Shown: piece after piece, positions 1 to 6,900 of the stretch | Numbering within the stretch: position 1 is the stretch's first letter | Layout of the letters: each line of letters begins with the position of its first letter | IMG/VR virus record: IMGVR_UViG_3300002231_000003 | Span: 14,521 to 37,432 of that record | DNA length: 22,912 bases | Direction: 5' to 3' (one strand) | Source: a virus | Position numbers and translations under genes: made by a program | Notes under the pieces: model-generated | Databases searched by the model: none | The model's input: only the letters and a program-made list of their open reading frames with translations | What the model was told of the DNA's origin: nothing

Positions 1-999
1 TTTTTGCTGGACACCGTTGCGCCAGGGACGCAGAACATCACAGATTCTATAGCAGATTCTTCTTTGATACTGGGACGACTTCTGTCCCTGTCGCTTGCAA
101 GTAGCCCCCCGATTTATCGAAGTGTGAATGGAGAGTTCATCCAGTTAGGCGGCAAGTATATGACAGAGGTTGCCGGAAACTTCTACCTGGCCAACGGAAG
201 TCGCGTATACATCTCCGGACAGGGAGATCCGCATGGCTATGATCCACTAAACTTCCGTGAGTTCGATGATGAGGTCACAGGGATTGCTCGGCTGGTCGGT
301 GGAGTGCTGGTATTTACCGCTAACCGGGTCCACCGCCTGTCTGGTACTACGTTGGCCGATTCAGAGCAGATACAGATCCCCGTACAGCAGGGGTGTCCGA
401 ACTGGCGCACGATCACCTATCTGCGCAACCGGCCTATCTGGCAGTCCTATGACGGTGTGTGTGGCTACAGTCCATACGACCAACGAGAAGGCGAGCGCGT
501 GGAGATCATAACCGAGAACAAATACGACTTCTCTCGGCAGGGCGACTTCGCTTTTGTTGTGGAGGACACGCTCTTTCTGATGTTCAGCAATGAGGCGGTG
601 TGTATCGACTTCCGTAGCGGAGACATATACCGACGCACCGTGACCGGCAAGTGGTCATGGTACGACAAGGTAGCTGACAAGATGTACTTGTCTTCCGGGG
701 GTGGTGGGTACACTCTGCTTGATGGTGGCGTTGACCGTAAATGGGTTTACGAGTCGCCAGACATCTTGGGTGACAGCTTGAATACCCTGAAGGATTTCCG
801 CAGGATTTGGTTGGACAATGACCAGGATGTTGTCGTCAACTTGATTGTGGATGATAAGAAGGTGAATTCCGTTACGGTGTCCCCGGCAAGAAAGCCTGTG
901 TATCTGCCGGCGGGGACCATTGGCAAAAGGTTACGTCTTAGGTTGCAAGGTGAAGGCACACTCCAAGGCGCTACGTTACAATACAACAAGTTGAGGTGA
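1..999 (+). CDS. Tail nozzle/stabilisation-like virion protein, C-terminal part (5' end outside window)
   Basis: The reading frame is open from the first base, and the only early start is a TTG at base 4 without a visible ribosome binding site, so the gene very probably begins upstream. The 331 visible residues are beta-rich, with repeated short blocks such as FYLANGSRVYISG, VLVFTANRVHRLSG and DTLFLMFSNEAVCIDF. This pattern is typical of beta-propeller phage tail proteins (P22 gp10 or T7 gp12-like). There is no signal peptide or TM segment. The following genes look like T7 internal core proteins, which supports a tail nozzle or tube role at the portal-distal end. The family is inferred from pattern and gene order; a different beta-rich virion protein is possible. 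Confidence 0.55.
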   Translation, partial: FLLDTVAPGTQNITDSIADSSLILGRLLSLSLASSPPIYRSVNGEFIQLGGKYMTEVAGNFYLANGSRVYISGQGDPHGYDPLNFREFDDEVTGIARLVGGVLVFTANRVHRLSGTTLADSEQIQIPVQQGCPNWRTITYLRNRPIWQSYDGVCGYSPYDQREGERVEIITENKYDFSRQGDFAFVVEDTLFLMFSNEAVCIDFRSGDIYRRTVTGKWSWYDKVADKMYLSSGGGGYTLLDGGVDRKWVYESPDILGDSLNTLKDFRRIWLDNDQDVVVNLIVDDKKVNSVTVSPARKPVYLPAGTIGKRLRLRLQGEGTLQGATLQYNKLR

Positions 1000-1002
1000 C
1001 GC

Positions 1003-1470
1003 ATGGGCGGCTATAAAGCACAATTCAGTAAATCGCGCGACAAGGAATCCCAACTGTCGCTGGCCCAGACCAGTATTCTGAAAAACAGAGAAAAGCTTTT
1101 CAGGCGAGAGTTCCTTCCGCTGTTCAGCCAATTGCAGGCTGATGTTGAAGCAATCGGTACAAGCCAAGATCTTCAGCAGAGGTCGGTCGATGTTCAACGC
1201 GCTGCACAAAAGGCAACCGGCAACCTCCAGCGAGGTCTCGCACGCCGCGGCCTTGGCGAGAGCGGTTTGGCTGTCACTGGGCAGGCGGCAATCGAGGCTG
1301 CGCAACTCCGGGGGCTGGCCGCAATTCGACCACAGGCTGATGAACAGCAGTTCCAGCGCAGGGCAGGCTTGGCGCAGATGGCGCAACAGCTTGCTCCTCA
1401 GACGACAACTCAAGCAACCAACCCTGTACCAAATCAAGAGGACAAAGGGCGGTGGGTGGGCACATCATGA
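1003..1470 (+). CDS. Small Gln/Ala-rich virion-associated protein (internal-core-like)
   Basis: This encodes 155 residues. The ATG follows GAGGTGA, which overlaps the stop of the tail gene. The protein is hydrophilic and helical with many Gln, Ala and Arg, including NLQRGLARRGLGESGLAV in the middle and a Gln/Thr-rich C-terminus. The glycine-containing centre flanked by helices recalls small ejected proteins that sit between tail and core genes in T7-like phages (gp14 is of similar size), but I see no diagnostic motif. The stop overlaps a downstream ATG as ATGA at 1467, implying translational coupling to the GNAT-like gene. A role as an internal virion or membrane-penetrating protein is inferred from position only. 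Confidence 0.6.
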   Translation: MGGYKAQFSKSRDKESQLSLAQTSILKNREKLFRREFLPLFSQLQADVEAIGTSQDLQQRSVDVQRAAQKATGNLQRGLARRGLGESGLAVTGQAAIEAAQLRGLAAIRPQADEQQFQRRAGLAQMAQQLAPQTTTQATNPVPNQEDKGRWVGTS

Positions 1471-1969
1471 GCGAAGGGCGGGGGGCGATAGTATCATTAT
1501 ACCATTTCTTGATGCGCATGGATGGGAGACACTGTTTCTGCAATTCCGCATGAGCGAAAGGATGTTGAAATGGGTGCCGGATGAATATAGAAGATTCAGG
1601 TACATTCGAGATGAAGTATCAAGTGACAAGTGGAACACCGGAGAGAAACTCGGGTGGTTTGTCTGTACTGATTTTGGACTTGGTTGCATCTGGGGCGAGA
1701 AGCTTGACAACGAGTTCTTTGCAAATTGGATCTTCGATGAACGTGTTCCAGGCAGAGAGAAAGTTGGAGGATCGCTGGCAGTGATCGTCGAGATTGCGAA
1801 AGCAGGATGCGACAGCGTGTCGGGCATTATCCGTTCGGACAATGTTCGCAGTTTGGCTCTTGCGCGTTACATAGGATTCAACCCGGTTGAGTCGATTATT
1901 GAATTGTGCAATGGTGAAAATGTAGAGTTCAAGAAGGTGATCAAGCATGGCATTGGAAAACTCAGTTGA
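1467..1969 (+). CDS. GNAT-like acetyltransferase, frame disrupted at a G6 run
   Basis: The convincing protein lies in one frame up to 1969. It contains a GNAT-like C-terminal pattern: GGSLAVIVEIAKAG, then IRSDNVRSLALARYIGF. Its natural start is the ATG at 1467, overlapping the upstream stop as ATGA, but that ATG is one frame off and stops at 1551. A single added G in the G6 run at 1480-1485 would join both parts into about 167 residues beginning MSEGRGGDSIIIPFLDAHGW. Without this, translation would have to begin at the ATG at 1550, which lacks a good Shine-Dalgarno. Similar small GNAT-fold proteins sit among tail genes of podoviruses (T7 gp13 is in this position). Function in the virion is unknown. 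The base composition looks more AT-rich than its neighbours. Confidence 0.5.
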
Positions 1970-2204
1970 TTCTGGCGAGCAGCGCCCCAGCATCCCAATA
2001 AGTGGGACGACAAATGTTAAGAAACAGGTGGTAATGCCCCAACCACGGCGAGCCATGGCGGCTTCAACAACGCAAGGGCAGAAACCAGGAGCACAGTTAC
2101 CGCCGGGATTCACAATTGACGAGCACACGGGCGAAGAGAGAATAATGAATTTCGGCGACTACCTTGAGGAGGAGATCAGTGGCGAATCCAAATCAGAGCA
2201 ATGA
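1947..2204 (+). CDS. Small hydrophilic protein of unknown function
   Basis: This encodes 85 residues. The ATG at 1947 lies inside the end of the GNAT-like gene and is preceded by AAGGTGA, so translational coupling is likely. The first half is Ser/Gln/Pro-rich and probably disordered. The second half carries PPGFTIDEHTGEERIMNFGDYLEEE, an acidic segment that looks like a short ordered motif. Its end overlaps the ribosome binding site and GTG start of the next gene. I do not recognise a family. Its place between tail and internal-core genes suggests a small virion or assembly protein, as inference only. Confidence 0.6.
   Translation: MALENSVDSGEQRPSIPISGTTNVKKQVVMPQPRRAMAASTTQGQKPGAQLPPGFTIDEHTGEERIMNFGDYLEEEISGESKSEQ
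2167..2172 (+). promoter_or_regulatory. Ribosome binding site deciding a GTG start
   Basis: AGGAGG lies six bases before GTG at 2179. It favours that start over the in-frame TTG at 2164, which would place the Shine-Dalgarno inside the gene. Confidence 0.7.
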
Positions 2205-3945
2205 AGAAGCATTGGCAGACATCCCTACCGTTCCTCGCCAGGGTAGAGTAGGCTTTGGCCGCATGATACTGCAAGAGTTGGGGTTTGCTCCTACAGAGAG
2301 CGAACAGTTGCGTTTGGAAGCGCGCAGGTTGAACAACTTCATCCTGAGATCCCAGGCTTCGCTTATACCAACACAACAGAAGGCATCGCAACAGTCGCTA
2401 GAGAACCAGAGACGGCAGGGGCAACTGCTTGAGGCAAATGTCCAAAACATTGGTAGCCGTAAGCAACTGCTACAAGCGGATGTAGCAAATATTCCCACGG
2501 CCCAGAAGAGTGCCATGCTTGGGGTTGAGCAGCAACAGGTCACCCTTGATGCAGCAAAGGACGTTGCGAAGAAACGCGAGGTAGACCTCGGCGCCGCTGA
2601 GGTCCAGGACTTCGTGAACACCACTTCTGTTCTAAATGTGAAGAACCGATCGGCGATAAACAACTTTGTGAAAGAGAAGTTCGATTCTCTTGGAATCCAG
2701 ATGACCGACAAAGCTCAAGCCGCCATCGTTGGCGACAAGTCGTACCAACGCGCCATCGACATAAACGAACTGATCAACCAGTTCCCGGTGGCCCGTTCTG
2801 CGAAGTCGGGCAGTCGGCAGGAGATGCTTGCCAAGGCCAGGATCGGACAATTGCTCTCAGCAGTCGGAGGACGACCGACAGACTTGGACGGTGACGGGAT
2901 CCCTGAGAAGGTATTGCTCGATATCAATGGAGAGATCAAGGAGTTGCCTGCTGACGGTGAAACCGGATTGATGATGCGCGATAAGATCATGCGCGATATG
3001 GCCAAGGTCGTTTCATCAGAGGTTGCCGCCGACTTAATGTCCGACCACAATCTAGGCCGGCAGGTGAACAAGATGAGGGACCAGATGATAAGGAGTGGAG
3101 TCCCCCGGATGGAAGCGCAAGCAGTTGCAACCAGTACTATGTCTGAGCAGTCACCTGCTTTCCAGTTCAACACGGCAGTATTGTCAGAGGTAGACGACTT
3201 GAAGGAGCACCTTGCCGCTGGAGAGACACCGACCAAGGAACAAATCTCACGGAAGGATGTCATTGTCCCAGAGATGAAGAAAGTGAACAATTGGGACTTC
3301 CTTGCTATAAACATGAACGATCCAGACAAGTCTCTGTTCCATGCCGAGGGGGATCCTGAGGGACAAATGAATGTCCTCGGAGACTGGCTGAGAGACGTTA
3401 AGAACGAACGTGATGCTGTAGCTAAAGAGCAGGTGGGCATTTGGAACAGTCAGCGCGTGATCCAAGAGAGCAACGAGGCCAACAGGCAGTACAACCTGTT
3501 CATCAAGCAGGCCGAGGCGGTCAACGAAACGAAGAAACCAACATCGGTCGCTGCCAAGACCGAGTGGGACAACGTGTTGAAATCTGAACCGAAGGCCCTG
3601 ACGAAAGTTCGCAACTGGGCGATCGCATCAGGATTGGCCAAGGACGAGGAACTGTTTGCATTTAAAAAGGCAGGGATGCCATTGGGTAGCATTCCCCCGG
3701 CGGCATATCTCGGATGGTGGAGTCACTTCCAGAAGTCCAAAAAAGGGGAGAATGGTGAAGCGTTCGAAAAGTTGGCGAAGGCCACAGATCGCGTTGACGC
3801 ACTTAACTCTGTTTGGGCTGATGTACTCGAGGAAGAGGATGCCGCGCAGGAGAAGGTCGGCAAGAAACCACCCCGTCAGCGTCAGCCTGGAACCACCGGA
3901 TCGGCAGATGAAGCCCTTAAGAGAGTGATGGAGCGACTCAAATAA
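2179..3945 (+). CDS. Internal virion protein, T7 gp15-like by position
   Basis: This encodes 588 residues from GTG, chosen because of the AGGAGG six bases upstream. It is almost entirely charged and helical, with a Gln/Ala-rich probable coiled coil at about residues 50-150 and no signal peptide or TM segment. Near residue 235 there is a DLDGDGIPE stretch, an EF-hand/thrombospondin-3-like DxDxDG calcium loop. The C-terminus is basic and Gly/Pro-rich before an amphipathic tail (ADEALKRVMERLK). Gene order and the giant protein that follows fit the inner-core, ejected protein class (T7 gp15 is 747 residues). Sequence similarity to gp15 itself cannot be judged by eye. The stop overlaps the next start as TAATG. 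Confidence 0.6.
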   Translation: MANPNQSNEEALADIPTVPRQGRVGFGRMILQELGFAPTESEQLRLEARRLNNFILRSQASLIPTQQKASQQSLENQRRQGQLLEANVQNIGSRKQLLQADVANIPTAQKSAMLGVEQQQVTLDAAKDVAKKREVDLGAAEVQDFVNTTSVLNVKNRSAINNFVKEKFDSLGIQMTDKAQAAIVGDKSYQRAIDINELINQFPVARSAKSGSRQEMLAKARIGQLLSAVGGRPTDLDGDGIPEKVLLDINGEIKELPADGETGLMMRDKIMRDMAKVVSSEVAADLMSDHNLGRQVNKMRDQMIRSGVPRMEAQAVATSTMSEQSPAFQFNTAVLSEVDDLKEHLAAGETPTKEQISRKDVIVPEMKKVNNWDFLAINMNDPDKSLFHAEGDPEGQMNVLGDWLRDVKNERDAVAKEQVGIWNSQRVIQESNEANRQYNLFIKQAEAVNETKKPTSVAAKTEWDNVLKSEPKALTKVRNWAIASGLAKDEELFAFKKAGMPLGSIPPAAYLGWWSHFQKSKKGENGEAFEKLAKATDRVDALNSVWADVLEEEDAAQEKVGKKPPRQRQPGTTGSADEALKRVMERLK

Positions 3946-6900
3946 TGCCCGAACAGGATCTACTCTACTGGGATGAGATCTCAAACACCCCCGAGTACCA
4001 AAAGGCCGACAAGCAGAAGCAGGGTGCGGCGAAGCGGGAGTGGGCGGGGTACATGCACACCACCATGTCCAACCGCTTTGGTGATGAGTGGGATGCAAAT
4101 GCGTTCAATCGTGAACTATTCGAGAAGGACTTCTTCGAGTTGCGCGAGGGGCTTTCTGACACGGCAGGTCGCTATGTTCATGCACTGATGAACACGACCC
4201 AAGAAGGAAACGTGCCAGCATGGGTTCGCCAGTCAAGACTCTTCCCTGAAGCCGTAATAGACATATGGCAGAACGAAGGGAAGATCGGGTTCTCCGAAGG
4301 CGTAATCAGGGGAACAGTCGAGGAAGCGAGAGGCGTGAGACTTCTGCCGTTTATGGGATCAATGATAAAATCCCTGGACAACCAATTCACGAAAGATGCA
4401 ATGGAGCGCCTCCAGGCAAATGAATACGAAGATATTGTTAATGCTAAAGCTCCACGAATTCAAACGACATTCCCGGCTGGTCCACCTATGGGGACGTTCT
4501 CGATAAGCGCGAAAGCACAGCGCGATAGGGATATGGAGATAGCCACAAACTTTTTCTCGCGCGTTGCTGAGGAGCAAATACGTGGCCGGACAACTATGGG
4601 CAGTGTTTCTGGTGGGATACTTGAATTGCCTGGGTATGCTATTGAGTTCCTTGCATCGGCTGGGATGGTGGAGGGGATTAAGGAGGGGATAACCAAGTTT
4701 GCCACGAAGAAGCTTGGTGAGGATATGATGGAGAAGAGTGGCGGTACAAGGCGAGGGGTCGGGCTGGCTGGCGTAGTTGCTGGTGCCGGGGCGCGTACTG
4801 CGACTGCGCTTGCGCCACGAGTAGCAGATGAATATTCCGAGCGCGTCATGCCGAAAGGGTTTGCGATAACAGAGGAAGGCCAAGCAATCGTGGCCGAGGG
4901 GCAGAACAAGCCGTGGACGGCACTTGGGAAGGCCATCGGCAGTGTAATGCTTTCTGCACTCGCAGAGGATTCCGGAGAGGCTCTATCACTGGGAGCCAGC
5001 AAGGCATTCCCTTCTTTGACACCAGGCGCTCAGAAGCTGGCACTGAGGGCGAAGACCTTCTTCCAGCGTGCGTCGACTCCATCAGGACGTAGCATCACCC
5101 AGATCCTAAAGCAGTCTGGATGGAACGGCGTGCTGGCAGAGTTCGGCGAGGAGCGGCTTGAAGCTATACTCCGGCCACTAGTGAACCTGGACGACAAGGG
5201 CGGTACTACGATAGACCGTATCATGCGTTCGTGGACTGCTGCCACAGATGCCCGTCAGATGCTGGTTGAGGGTTTGGTTGTTTCCGCGGTTCCGATTGGC
5301 CGCGCAGGGGTGGGAGCCGTCACAGGTGGACCAGTCGACATTAAGGAGCAATTGACCAATGAGCTTGCCCTGAAGAAGGTTGACGAAGAAGGCATGAGCG
5401 TTGACAAGGCGATTGAAGCTGCTGGCCAGGAAATAGATGAAGTTGTGCAGGCCGATTCAGAGATAGCTCGCATGATGCAACAGCACGGGACGGAGATTAA
5501 GCAGGAAAAGGAAGATCAGAAGAAGGCGCAGGAAGGCGATGAGTTCACTATAGAGGATGTTGGAGAACTCACTCCGAAGAATGTGCAGGAAACCTTATCG
5601 AAACTTTCTGATGATGATGTGCAACAGATCTTCGATCAGAGGAGTCTCCACCAGGAATCTCTCCGGATGGACCGCAGAGGGATGGTCGGTGAGATCGTCA
5701 AAGATGTTGTGCTGGAGTCTGGTGAAGAAGCACCGCAAGCAGGTACACCAGAGCAACAGGATGCGGCGAAGAGGCTGACGGTGCAACTCCAGCAACTGGA
5801 CCGTATGAAGGATGATGACAGCGTTACCGTTGTCGAGCCGTCAGAAGCACAGCGGAAGTTGTCTGACGATGTGAAATCTGAGTTTGGTCAAGATGTTGTA
5901 TTCATGACATCTAAGAGTGGAAACGTTGTCTTGCCGAATGGCGTGACTCGAGTTCCCGGTGCTGAGAACACCATCTTTTTGGACATCAACAGCGACCGGC
6001 CATATACAGAGGTAGGCAGTCACGAGATTGCACATCTGATCAAGAACGAACACCAAGACCTATGGGACAAGCTGACAAACTCCATTGAGAATGTTGCCGG
6101 CCGGCGCAGGATCAACCGCATGGCGAAGGACATGGCCGCGGTCGCCCAATCGAAGGGGAACAAGGACTTCGACGTTGAGGCTGGCAAGGAAGAGATTATC
6201 TCCGATCTGGCCGCGAGGTTCCTGACAGACCCCATCGAAGGAATGCGCTACATTCAGCGGTTGCCGAAGGGCATGGTCGCTACGTTCCTCGACACGGCTG
6301 ACGGCGTTAGCCGAGCACTCCGGGGTAAGGTGTCAAAGACATCAGAGGACTTCGACGCGCTTCTCGCTGCGCGCGATGTGATTGATGATGCATACGAACA
6401 GTTTGGATTGCGCCGTGGTGAGTCACTTGACGTTGACCAAGAATCGGAGCAAACCGTGCCAGTTGCAGAACCAGCAGAATTGGCACCGGCGCCGCGCGTG
6501 GCGCAGCAGGATGACCTCGCCCAAGTCACGCAGAATGATGTAGAGTTGTTGCGAGCAGAAGAGCGGCTGGCCCAGGAACAAGAGCAAGCCGTTGCCGAGC
6601 CGTGGGGAAGTGTCGAGAACAGGCGAAGGGCCGACAAAGCTCTGCGCAAGTTCGAGAGGATGAACACGACTATAGATGCATTGGAAGATCCGAACTTCCG
6701 CGCGAAGAACGAGGCGCTCCTCCAAGAGATCAACGAAGCCCTGGACAACAAGAACGCCGGACGATTGGTAGAGAAGCTGAACGTGATGACGAAGAAGGTG
6801 CGCAGTTGGAAGAGCAAGCAACCGAAGTTCAGCGACAAGGAAGAGGCACCGCGGCAGACGCTGGGAGAGATGTTCGATCAAGATATCCCGATTCAGGAGA

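Noticed and set aside
1142-1466. Upstream extension of the GNAT frame to 1142
   Set aside because: It would overlap the previous gene almost completely in another frame, its residues look random, and a coupled ATG exists at 1467.
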